From Enoplosus armatus (Eukaryota; Chordata; Actinopteri; Centrarchiformes; Enoplosidae): DNA of 64,000 bases. The notes under the pieces are model-generated. The model was given only the letters and a program-made list of their open reading frames with translations, had not been told where the DNA came from and did no database searches. Made by a program: the position numbers and the translations under genes. The stretch is from positions 25,823,741 to 25,887,740 of the forward strand of contig NC_092182.1 of NCBI RefSeq assembly GCF_043641665.1, given 5' to 3'. This document shows, one piece after another, positions 1 to 12,030 of this stretch (its first letter is position 1; each line of letters starts with the position of its first letter).

Positions 1-2108
1 GAGAGTCACATGGAGCTGAATGCCAATTAGCACAATGTGTCGGCTTTAAAAGTACACAATACACTCTGTCAATCAATACACTTTGTGCAAGTTTCCAAAG
101 GGAATCTCGCCGAGTTCCAAAAGGGCACAGCGGCCATAAAAACTGAATTATTCAAATAAACTCGTGACAGAATTTGTCAAACAGAGACAAAGCGCGGTCA
201 GCAAAGAGGATTCATGCCGATGCAGCCGACAGGAACAGACATCATGAAAGGAGCAAATCTACGGGCCCAGAAATAAACGTGTCTGTGACAGTTTCAGCAA
301 AAACATCACGTCATGACCTTCATGAGTCCGTCAACGCAGAAATGCTAACAGGTGCAAGTGTGTCTATGGGTTCAATATGTAAAGCAAGTTGGATTTTGGA
401 CACACCCCAAAGAGTGATGTCACAGCAGGTGTTTTGCATCCGCTATCAGAGGTGAGATCCAAACTTAATCCACACAGACTACTGAAGTAGTAGATATCTC
501 TCCGTGATTCATCTTGACCACAGCAGCTTTTCCTATGGCAGAGTTTTCATGTATACACGCATACAAAACGAAATACGAAACGAAGTCGGAATATTGCAGA
601 AATGTTTTCACGCTCGGCTGAGGTGGAAAAGTTGGCGTGTCGACGAATTGATTTTCTTTGGCAGATTTTCTGGAAATTCTGTTGAAAGTTACGTTTTGAT
701 GGAAACTTGACTTCTGTCTAGTCTACTGAATTTCATCACACACAAAACATGGATCAATGGAAGAAAGGCATATGATGTGGTGGACTGTCTGTTAACGTTT
801 TGACTACATGACTGACTCATTTTTAACAACACAAAGACGGCTCTAACGGTGCGGGTTCAAGCTTAAGTCCATGTTTTTGCACTTGTGTTTTGGTAATTTC
901 ACGGCTCTTAAAGAACTTTGCATTGTAGTAAACAAAGCTGCCTTTCAGGTACGAGGTTTTGTTGTGCACATTTTACATTTTTTCATTAAAAAAGTGTAAA
1001 GAGAGCCAAAATACCATGAAAAGATTTTATAATTGCCTGAGGTAAGAAAGTTGGCATATTAAAAAAAAGTGAAGACACTCTAACAGCTGATGGAAATAGA
1101 TTTTTTGAAAAGACCTTGATGTCATGGCACCTGCTTATTCCACTGTAGACAAAACATTAATTTCACGGTGCCACTCACTCTTACAGGCCTCCATTCCACC
1201 AAAAAGCCCCAAAAATGAAGAATTAAAATGCCATTTTAGGTGGGAAGCACATTTTATTTTATTTGCTTAAGAATTGTGCAACAATTGAATGGAAACATAA
1301 CTACAGATTTATATGCACATTAACACACAGCGATTATGGCACTGCTGAGTCTGCACTGGGAGAGATGAACTGCTGATTCTTACCACTAATGTCATTCGTA
1401 ACTGCAGGTCCTTCCGATTCAGCTGATTACATACCTGCAGTCATCAAGCAGCAGCACCAACGATACGTGCGCTCCATCTTCAGTCTCTAATTTGAAGAAT
1501 GTCCTGTGTGCAATTACAACCAGTGTGGGTTCATTCATTAATTAGTTCAGTCTTCTGGCACAGCGTCACAAACTAACACAGCAGCTTTATGACATTTTGT
1601 GGTTTTCTGCTCACCAGATTGGTGAACTGTTCCACACAGACTCCAAGTGAAACGATTGGAGCATATTAGACATCCCCGGGATGCACTCTGAGCTCCATCA
1701 GAGATGTTTGTGCATTTTTACTGCAAAGCAAAATCTCAAATATCTTCTCTTCTGCGTAATCAGAGTAATATTTTTGGTTCATATTGTTTCTCATCGCATA
1801 ATTTAAAAAGGCCTGAACAGGAGCCCGAGGGAATTTGGTGGGAGAGGAGAAGGTTAGGAAGACGGAGGAGACGGAGGAACACTGGGTAAGACGGCTGGAG
1901 AGTGTGACTAATTATTTAACGTTTCGAATTTGTATTTTTATCTCAGTTGCAGCTACAATGGATCCCCTCAATGACCTCCACTTTCATGTAGGTAATTGTC
2001 ATTTTTGAAAGGCACAGAAGTTCCAAATTAATGTGTGAAAGGACTCCACAAAGGAATATCAATTCCACACACGCCGGCATGCACAGAAGGAGGGAAAGTG
2101 GGATTGAT

Positions 2109-2281
2109 TGTGTGTGTGTGTGTGTGTGTGTGCCCTGATGTGCCCTGTTAAAGGTTGTCAGTGTGCGACTGGAGCCGCCTGTGCAGTAGATTAACACTAA
2201 CTCGATTAGCACACATCTGATCTGATGCTTAACACTAAATCACACCTGCAGGCTCACTGTGGTGTGTGTGTGTGTGTGTGT
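2109..2281. repeat. Two short (TG)n microsatellites
   Basis: (TG)12 at 2109-2132 and (GT)10 at 2262-2281 in unique-looking DNA. Confidence 0.9.
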
Positions 2282-3060
2282 CACCAAACAGAGGCCTTCA
2301 TACACTCTTTATGTTTTTATTATGTTTAGGCACTCAGGTCAGGGAAAGATTGTGGATTAATTCAGTCCCACCGACAATTGCTGACAATTGAGTGCTGTAT
2401 TTACTTGTTGGGGGGTTGGAGAGTGTGTGTGGGGGATGAATGTGATGTAGCCTTGTAACTTTTTGAGGGGTCAAGTGTAGAAAATGACTGGACTGTCTCT
2501 GGGAAAAAAAAGAAGCAAACTTCAGTTGCAATGAGCACGTTGAAAGGATCAGTAGACAGTGTAATAAAGTCACAGTACGTGTCATTTACTACCTTTAGTG
2601 TTACGTTACCCTTTAACACCAGTTTAGTGGCCCATAACCCATAACCATGTGTTCTCCACAACTTTAACCGTGGTGAGCAGCCTTCAGTACCCAAGGACAC
2701 AGAGACAGTTCAAAAATGATTTATGACAGTACTTGGTCCCGCCGCCCGGCGATACAGAGAGGGGACAGAGATCAACTGCCAGTAACAGGTCCTGAATGGC
2801 CTGCAGCTAACATAACTTCCTGTACACCAGAACATCTCCGTGTCACACTGTGGTCCTTTGGCTTTTCTCCTCCTGCTGGTGTCGACTCTGCCGTTGACAG
2901 CTGCAGGTCCTGCTCCCTCTTTCTTCCCTCGACTTGTTGTGGTCAGATTATCTTCCATTTAGCAGGGGGACGATCCCCATCGGCCTTTCGATGATGCGGA
3001 TTCTACGGGGATTGCCTCAGAACACGATCTATCAATACAAAGTAATCTCACGCGGGTGTA

Positions 3061-3080
3061 GATGATTGTTAACAATCATC
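3061..3080. repeat. Perfect 20-bp palindrome
   Basis: GATGATTGTTAACAATCATC is self-complementary across all 20 bases with no spacer. Confidence 0.95.
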
Positions 3081-4146
3081 ACTGTAGTCCTGGGGTCCAC
3101 TGGCAGAAAGGAGCCCCCTATTATATGCCCAACTAAAAATACAAACAAAAACTAAAACACACAAAACAACACAAATCCCACAGGTAGACAGGCAGTCAAG
3201 TCATGTTGAGTGATGTTTTTGGTATTGTAGGTTTTCTATGATACGCACATTTTCACGCCTTGTTTAATGAGGACGCAAAGAGAAGGAGAATGTTCAAATT
3301 TAGACCAGAAGCTCCTCCCGAGCTGTTGGATCTCCCTCTGCCAACGTTTCTCTAATTTTCCCTTGTACCTATATTAAATCCTTTTAATAAGGTGCGCAGC
3401 CAAAAATACCAGTGAGATTCAAATGTGTAGCTGTCACTGAAAGGGACCAATGGACTGACAGAAACACACACACACATACAGTGTGTTCAAAGCAGATAAC
3501 CACTAATTGATCAATGCTTGTGCAGTAACTGTTTGTGTGAATGTATACTGATTCATTTATACGTGTGTGTGTGTGTGTAAACCCCTCTAATAATACCTGT
3601 TCCTCAGACTCTCAGTGTGAAAAACAAATTGTTGTTCTGTTAATTAAGCGTCCCGCCTCCCTCCAGTTTTAGTTTGTCTTAGTTGGTGTGTGTGTGTGAA
3701 CATCTGAATGTGTGAGTGTGTCCTAGTTGTCAGGTCCAACGCGAGAAAGAAAAAAAAACTTCCTCTGGAATCCAAACAAAGTAAGACTTGATACATTGGG
3801 AAGTATCACACAGACAGCTTTTCACTGCGAAAACTATTTTGGTTTCTTGAGCTTGCAGGTTTTTTTTATTTCATTTCTTTTTCTGTCCTACACTTCTGTG
3901 TGGAAATCTGTTCCCTCACTGCTTTTTCTTTTTCTTTAACGGCATCTGTCTCTTCCTCTTTGCCAGGTCGAACCTTCTGTAGAGCAAACCAAGGCTTCTC
4001 CACAACAAACAGGAGGGAAAGAAAAATCATTCATTTTCATATTTATTTCACATACATACACAAACATATATGCGTCACATATGTATGTTTCATAAACATA
4101 GTTTATTAAGCGTTTAAGTGTATATTCACAAGCATTTTGTACTAAT

Positions 4147-4165
4147 TGTGTGTGTGTGTGTGTGT
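4147..4165. repeat. (TG)n microsatellite
   Basis: About nine TG units; a shorter run follows near 4230. Confidence 0.9.
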
Positions 4166-5846
4166 CTACATTCTGTATTCATCCGTGTGTGTTGTGTACG
4201 CATGTGTGCATCTGTGTAGTTATTCAGTGTGTGTGTGTGTGTTTTGGCTCCGGCTGGTAGAGGCCCCTCTCTAGTACCCCCCAGCGCCGTCTCTCCTGCC
4301 AATAGCTAATTGATTTGGCTCCATCCTGCCTGCTCTACTTACTCAAGTAGTTAATTAACTTAACTTTTAATTCGTTTCCACACAGCGCCTGGGTAAAACA
4401 TAAAGCTGACACCGGCTGTGCACGACCACTCACCCTGTTTTTGTCTAACAGAGCACACAAAGCTTGGAGTCCCACGGCTCGTAAACTGGCCCGGAGAGGT
4501 CGAGAAGTTGCCCGACAGAGTTTAGTGCACATGTCACAGACTAGCCAACTTTCCCTGGCTTCACTCCATGACTCAGTCCGGCTCTTCATTTTGTTATTTT
4601 TTAGTTAATGCTCAGTTACTCTGCCTTTTTCTCTCCTCAGCTTTGTAGTGTTTCCTCTGTTAAATATACATTAATTATGATTTGAATTGGCACATAACAC
4701 AAAATTACCATACTGAATCTGCATGAGGTTGATGAGGTTCTTGATTAATAGCAATTACTTGGCGATTACTTCACCAGGTGCTGAGATTTCTGGCTTTCAA
4801 AAGTCACTTTTCAGCCCGTACTCTTCTGGAACAAAAGCTCGTCTCACACCTACTTGCATTTTTACTTGCAGGCTAACAATGAAGAATGGTGCTAAAAACA
4901 AGCAACTGGCAATACAGCATGTCAGATGTGAAGGCTAAAAAGCCTCATTTTCAAGCCAAATAAAAGCACATGACAAATTAGATTGTTCCATTTATAGTGC
5001 TATTATATTACCTCTCCACGTTTCTTATTCAGTAGTAATGAGGAGTGCAACTATTGTATTTTGTACCTCACAGGCAAAGAGGATGGAAGCAGTGTGTGTA
5101 CTTGTGAGGGAATAATGTAAAAGGAGATATTTTCAGCATTTCTGAAATTCCTAATGAACAGCAATAGATCTGCTGGATGCTTTATGGCACCGGTTTTTCT
5201 TTTGGCACATAACAACAACATAAACATCATTGTTGCACGTCTCTTTGGGACGTACACTGGTCTGAACAGCCATACAAGCCTGTTCACATTGTGGTCACTG
5301 TGACTTGTCATAACTGGAAAAGTGCAGGTGGAACTAATAACATTAATGATGGCTCTTGAGACTGTGAGCCAGGACGCGTAATACAGATGCCCTCCTAAAT
5401 AAAATGCAGCCATTAATAGAATGTAGTCTAGTTGCACCTGTGCTTTTCGTGCATTTCAAAACGTCTGGCTGTTTAATCAAAATGTGCAGCATTTCAGCAG
5501 TCAGGTGTTTTACCCAGCTATGGTCTGTTTTTAATATTCAACAAAATAATTAAGACAACAGAGGCAGACGCACTATCACCTGACAGGAGAGTCGGACAAA
5601 ACCTGCTGCGTTTCTGGAGGGTTAAAGCTGAAGCTCATAAATTGGATAAATGTTGTGACATGTTACAGCACCAGCATATTTTGGACTAGATGAAATTGAG
5701 TGAAGACATGGAAATTATTAGTAAAAAAAACTTGCAGGAGGCACTACCAGCAACTTTATAAAACATGTCCTTACTAAGTCTAGAGAGCCGGTTCTTTGCG
5801 TAGATTCTGGCAGATGGAAGTTTAGTTCAGTCAGGCAACGAAATGT

Positions 5847-5847
<1 letters not shown>

Positions 5848-5891
<44 letters not shown>
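5848..5891. repeat. (CA)22 microsatellite
   Basis: An uninterrupted 44-base CA array, long enough to be polymorphic. Confidence 0.97.
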
Positions 5892-5892
<1 letters not shown>

Positions 5893-8217
5893 CTCTTCTT
5901 CCTCAGTCAGAGGTTGAAGGAGCAGTTGAATCTTTCCCCAAGATCTGCGGTGCAGACGTAGATTATAGTAGCATAGCATAGTTTCACGTTCATGTTTGTC
6001 ACATGGTCTGAATGCATATTGACTGCTTTTCAAGTGTTCTTTATAGATAATGTGATTAGTATCAACTCACCAACATCACGAGCAGATCATTGGGATGAAA
6101 ACGACTGATCCTCACTAAGTAAAGGATCAATGTCCATTTCATAATTTTTGTCACGCCTACTTTTAAACTTTCAAATCAAGTCTCTTTGACGTTATCAGTG
6201 CAGAAACACATCAAACCATTTCATGGCTCCTGTAGCATCTTGTCTCGTCCTGCCTCCCTCCTCTCTGTCTCTGTCTGTATGTCTCTTTCTTCTTGTCCTT
6301 GTGTGTCTGTGTCTCTTTTCCTTTGGGTCCGTCTGTTCATTTGTCTGTCGTTGTCCTTGTGGGCTACAAAACAATTCAATCACCATTTTTGGCAAAACTG
6401 CTTATCAGTCAGGAAAACATTCTCAAAACCCCTTTTTTTTTATATATATTTCTCTGTTGGTTTGAAGATAGAGAAGTCCATTCTGCTGCCACTCTGGGGA
6501 GCTGAACACTTTCTCGAAACCCTGTCAGCTGCTTTCTCTGGACTTGTTTGGGTCTGTGTTTTGGCACAATGAAAGCCACAGTCCACAGTTCAGTGTGTTA
6601 TGTGCCTTTGTGTGTTTGTTCATGTTCAACAGTTGGACGGTTTCACTCCAAAATGTGATATCCACCATTTTGACGCGTATGATAAATGTATTGAACAGCT
6701 ACGTGTAAGTGCAGCGACTAACCTGAGGCATGCCAATAGATTTACCACAGGGGCCACTCTTCTTGTAAAGACGTGTGAAAGCAGATCACTCTACTGCAGC
6801 TATATTTATTTTTTAATTAAACTCTTAAAGCTGCATTAACTCTTTTTTGGCCACTTGGTGGCAGAACCTGACGTATTATTGTCAGTGTTTACAGTTAAGT
6901 TCAATATCCACATACCCTGTCTCTGTTTTGGTCTCCACCAACTCCTGAGAAAAACATCTGTAGCAGCTAGATGTTAACTTTGCCTGTCCGACATTTGATG
7001 CTGGATTGGTAGCATAGTTTACACACATTGTACATAACGGTACATTTCAGCGTAACATCAGGCCGTCAAGTGAATGTCTGTCATTCCCAGAAAGGACAAA
7101 AGAAACATACAAAAACGTGCCACAGAACAGAACGGGCTGTCAGACGAGGCTAAATAAAGAAGGAATAACAAGCCTGTGTGACGTCTCATCATCCAGATGT
7201 TTTTTTGACCCAGATTTGGATATTTCTGCCTGGGACAGAGAGGAGCTGTGTCATCGGCAGGTTAATAAGCCTCTTATGAAGAGGCGGAGGAGGCGATTAA
7301 TGCTCACACCTCCACTGGAGTTTGCAGACGAACTATATACACTGTGTGTGTGTGTGATTAAAGGACACGGACAGATGGACCATTAGTGACTGCACGGTAA
7401 ACTATAGTACAGATAAAAATGTGTCAGTGAAAACAAACGTAGAAACTGAAGAGACAACAGGTACAACTTCACAAACACTTCCCTGTATACTCACCAGTGT
7501 TCATTTGTTTTTGATAACTGCACAGCTTGCTGAAGATTACTCCACTTATTCGTACCAGCTGTGCAGTTATCTATATATTCACACTTCTGTGGCCGTGGTA
7601 TAACAGCAGGATATTTAAACAGCGTACATAACGTGTGTTTGTGTGTCTAAGAACCTTAGGATGCCAATGAGCAAGGCGCGTAGAATTACAGATTTTCACT
7701 TTCCTTTATCCAGAAAAACACATCCAAATGTTTTCTTTTTTCTTCTCAGAACCCCACTTCACATTTTTCAGTTACACATATCGACACCTGGGAGTTGCCC
7801 AGTACAACTGCAGGCCAATGAGCAGCTCCACTCCAGCAGCTCAGGGTTAAGTGACTTGCTCGTTGGCAGCTGGTAGTTTTCGACAGAGAGGAATGTTTCT
7901 CACTTTATTTGCCCGTCCAGATTTTCACAGCCAGTCAGAGGACTCCACTTGATTTGTCCTAACAAGAGTCTTTGCCTTTTTGACCCAGACAGTCAGGGGA
8001 TTTTATTTGATGCTGCCTACAATGAAGGCTGGTGTTGCTGATATTGGAGCAGGTTCTTTCTGATTTTCACTGGTAGTTGTTTGAGGCCAGGGGCATCTGT
8101 AGGGGGAAAGATGCTCTAATAACTGCAAAAGGTGAGCACCATAGTGTACATTCACTGTGGTAAATACATGTGCTGCATACTCTAATGTGAGTGATACTGT
8201 ATGTATATTAGTGGAAA

Positions 8218-8535
8218 CAGGCCTGAACCCAGAAGCACTACTCAGAGACCAACAGGAGAAAAGGAAAAGTTCACGTTTACTCGTAGTCAGGGACAAAAGT
8301 CAAAACCAGGCAGGCAGAGAAAAACAGGCGAACTTTAATCCTTAAAGGGTTACGCTGGGGAGCAGAAGTCCAAAAAGGCAGGCAGGGGTCAGGTAGACTA
8401 CAGGCAGGCAGTGACAGAAATGCTGAAAGGCCAAGACAGAAGCACAATAGACGACCTGGCAGGGAATGAATAGAACTGGGCCAGTGCTGCGAGGCTGATG
8501 GGGAAAGTGGAAACAGGTGTGCAGATGGGCGAGTC
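8218..8535. repeat. Probable dispersed repeat rich in CAGGCAGG
   Basis: The block from GCCTGAACCCAGAAGC to GGTCAGGTGATGAGG has repeated CAGGCAGGCA, CCAAAAAGGCAGG, ACAGAAATGCTG and GACCTGGCAGGGA motifs. The order resembles a dispersed fish repeat seen near many genes. The class is unknown to me, and no terminal repeats were confirmed. Confidence 0.35.
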
Positions 8536-10656
8536 AGGTCAGGTGATGAGGAATGGTGGGATTTTTTTCCTCTTGTAAAGTGCAGTATACAGTAGATGAA
8601 GATATATGAAGACTCCTTCCATCAAACTTCTACTTAAAGCTGGAGTGCAGAACTCCTGTCTCCCTCTTCTGGCGTACGCAGACAGGTTTTTCCGTAGAAA
8701 CCATCTGAAGTCTGCGTGAATCACATGATGATCAAGCATTTTGAGCTTCCTCTGCAAACCAATCATTGCTGGTTGACGTGAAACGCATCACTACTGGTGC
8801 ACCAGCGCAGGAACGTCGCCACAAACACCAGATTTAAAAACTGCGTATACTGAGACATACAGACTCAATCAGCGTTGTGTGAACTTGTGAACACTCCAGC
8901 TTTAAAAGTGCAAGACAACTGATTCAACGTTCATACTATATAAAACCCACAGGTTTACACGCCTTGTCTTCAAATCAAACTCTACCAGCCACAGATCCTG
9001 GATCAGAGATGTGTGAGTGTCACTTCTCATTAATATTCATTAAAGTCCCCCTCATATATGTCCTCGGAGTGAGCAAACCTTGGACTGATGACTTTGTCCC
9101 AGGTAGTTACACCAGCGCTACAGGGCGCAGCTACATCTGACATTTTAACATGTTAGCCTGGAATTCAACCCAAAGATAATTTCAAGGTATCTGCAAATAT
9201 GTGACAACAGGCTGACTTCAGTTGTATCATTTACATTTTGCTTAATTAATCAATTTAGGAGCATGTTCTTCAATAGAACAGCAAGCAACGATGAGCTTAT
9301 TATTTGTTAAAGAGCAAGAACACCGGAGCCACAGCTGGTTCTACGTTTGAAAATGTAATATTGTGAACATGAACTACATTAACTGATTTAAACTGAGGTC
9401 ATATGTGAGCAGGAAGAGGTAATGAGGCTTAATGTTGGGACTGGAGAAATGTGCAAACAACACTGCCATCTGCTGGACACCTTTACCTTCAATAAACGAA
9501 ATAACCAACAGGTTTGCAGAACACGACGGAGTCTGTGGTGCTTTTACTTCGAGGCATTCATCTGCTGTTCTCGTCAAACACGAAACGAACAGAGAAAAAT
9601 AATATAAACAAACATAATAATGTTTCTATGAACTTATGGAGATGTTTATGTCAAGCATGGTAAAAGTGTTTTGTTTTTGTTTTTGTTTCTTTGGCTTCAC
9701 TTCTTCAATGGGCTGTTTGAGGGTTTAGACTTGGTTCAGAGTTTAGCGTGAGCTTAGGTTTAGGAGCTATGAATGAATTAGGTCAACGTGGGTCAAAAAG
9801 TTAGTCTTAATAATATGTTCAGGCCTTATGTAATACTGAAGAATAAGAGCTGTAATTATGAAGGCGTCAACATGCACCTCCCATCATTGAGCAACAGGGG
9901 GCGGCATCCTCAAGCGAATACTTCATGCTTCATCTGTGGAATTCTGATACGAGTTATTCATCAATTGGAAAAATGTGCACCTGCTTTTGAAGATGTTGGT
10001 TGCCATACAGTGAATCATGGTTGCAATTATGAGTCAGTTATTATTAAAGTTTAACGTTTTTACTTGAAAATATTTGGACTCTGATTTGACGAGTGGTTCT
10101 GAAATCCTGGCAAATTACAGGTGGCAGCGTTTTACCGTCAGAGGAGTTTGGCATTTTGGAGTGTAACTCCTTGAATACTGCGGATGAGGAAGACGTCTTA
10201 CCATGTAATGAAGTCATGTGGGTTTCAATTTTATTGAACAGACAAAACACATTTGTGACTAACAAAGTGCTCACAAAAGACAAGATCTGTTAAATGTGTC
10301 GTCTTCTGTCTTTCAAACGACAACTGATGATTATTGATTCACAGGAGGCGACTTCCCATTATGACTGTATTCATCTGCGTCTCCTCCCGTGTCTCCTGTC
10401 AAAACTGACATGAAGCAACACAGAAGGTCTTACCACAATAAGTCAAGGAAGCTTTCATTTTTTGTCTTTATATGGTATTGCAGGGCAAATGCAGATTGAT
10501 TTGAAAAGTCTGTCCTGCATTACCTCATAATGATGATGCAAATTAAAAACAAAATGTGATGGATTACACAACTCCAGGAAATTCTGTCCGCTAACGGTTT
10601 CTAAACAGGCTACAACATGCAAGAACGCTGATGATACTTTAAGGGCGTAAAATGAA

Positions 10657-10675
10657 TGTGTGTGTGTGTGTGTGT
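10657..10675. repeat. (TG)n microsatellite
   Basis: About nine uninterrupted TG units. Confidence 0.9.
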
Positions 10676-10932
10676 AGACGAAGATCATAAGATCAGTTTA
10701 GGGACATTCAGCGTTTCTCCACGGATTAATTTCATCATCCGTTATCTCTGAACTATGAGGCGTATCGCTGTGGTTTCCATGGACGCAGAAACAATGAAAT
10801 ACAGAGCTCATTCACTTCCACAAGACGTGTTTCTCTCTCACACACACCTTCATACACAAACAGATGAACACACAAACACACAGATCTTCATTGCAGGCCT
10901 CGCTGACCTGCACGGACATCTGGATCCTCTTT

Positions 10933-11014
10933 ACACACACACACACACACACACAGTCATTGAGTGTGTGTGGCTTTGAATGCATGCCTATGTGTGTAAT
11001 CATGGATATGATGT

Positions 11015-11056
<42 letters not shown>

Positions 11057-11162
11057 CCACCACTTGTTGCCCAGTAGTTAGTTCTCCAGCTGTCTTCTGT
11101 TCTCATGTTGATGCTGGTTTTAATCTTCTGCTTTTATGAGTGGCATTTTAACCTGCGCCATT

Positions 11163-11225
<63 letters not shown>
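10933..11225. repeat. Cluster of (AC)11, (GT)17 and (GT)30 arrays
   Basis: (AC)11 at 10933-10955, (GT)17 at 11019-11052 and (GT)30 at 11165-11225 lie within 300 bases. The first has the opposite strand sense to the other two, so the CA and GT arrays could pair as an imperfect hairpin. Confidence 0.95.
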
Positions 11226-11226
<1 letters not shown>

Positions 11227-11361
11227 CTCCCTTCTTGAATTTGAATAAGGAAGTTGATATCAAAGTCAAACACTTTCATATCGATAAATGTCCGTGATGC
11301 TTCTGTCCGGTCTCATTATTCTTATTCTATGTTGCCAGTATTAAAGCTGGCGACATGCGTC

Positions 11362-11405
11362 AGCGTCATTAGAGCGTCATTAGAGCGTCATTAGAGCGTC
11401 ATTAG
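11362..11405. repeat. 11-bp tandem repeat, four copies
   Basis: The unit AGCGTCATTAG occurs four times without error. Confidence 0.95.
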
Positions 11406-11819
11406 GGTTCAGAGACAAGTTGTAAACACAATCATCTAAACTGCTCATGCGGTGACTCATATTACCCAAACAGTGTTTTTTGTAGAGCTACTCTGAACAA
11501 CAATGAACGGCTTCATCACGGTTCAGTGCCATTAGCTTTAGATAATTAGATCAACAATTCGAGGTCTAAAAACCTGTTCACCTCACCCAAACAAAGCAGA
11601 TCAGTATAGTTAGCAGTGCTTACATGATGTGAGGTAGTTAAGTAGATGTATTTTGTCTGAACAGTAATATCAGGTTTGAATATTAAAGGGTTCTCTTAAA
11701 GTAGGACACCATTTCAGTAACTTTTGTTTTCCACGTTGGGCATAAAAACATTTATTGTAAAGATTTCAAGTAATGTAACCAATAGAAAACACAGGATCTA
11801 AACCATAATTATTTTAAAA

Positions 11820-12030
11820 GATGATGATCCATTTCTCTTCACTGCATCACAAATGTGTGTATTATTATAAATATGTATATTTTCTATTCTCTATTTCTTA
11901 TTTTTATATTTTGTACGTACTTTTATTTCTAAATTTATGCTGCTTTCTAATCTTGAATGGGAGCACCAGTACTGTAAACCCCCCCCCCCCCGGGGATCAA
12001 TAAAGTATTTCTGATTCTGATTCTAATTCA
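11820..12030 (+). mobile_element. 3' tail of a truncated LINE-like retrotransposon
   Basis: A T/A-rich run ending in a 13-C tract (11979-11991), then GGGGATCAATAAAGTATTTCTGATTCTGATTC, is the form of 3' ends typical of fish non-LTR retrotransposons of the L2/CR1 kind: CCCC(G)GGGAT-AATAAAGT followed by a short tandem repeat. Here the tail repeat is TTCTGA. No reverse-transcriptase coding sequence is present, so this would be a severely 5'-truncated copy on the + strand. The family name is from memory. Confidence 0.5.

Noticed and set aside
5051..5437. Minus-strand 128-codon open frame
   Set aside because: No recognisable domain, no splice context, no coding-like third-position bias.
6186..6572. 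Leu/Ser/Cys-rich open frame of 128 codons
   Set aside because: It is built from CTGTCTGT-type simple sequence. Overlapping frames on both strands are equally open, as expected for low-complexity DNA.
7117..7386. Open frame ending in KRRRRRLML...
   Set aside because: The Arg run comes from a GGAGGCGGAGG repeat. No family match.
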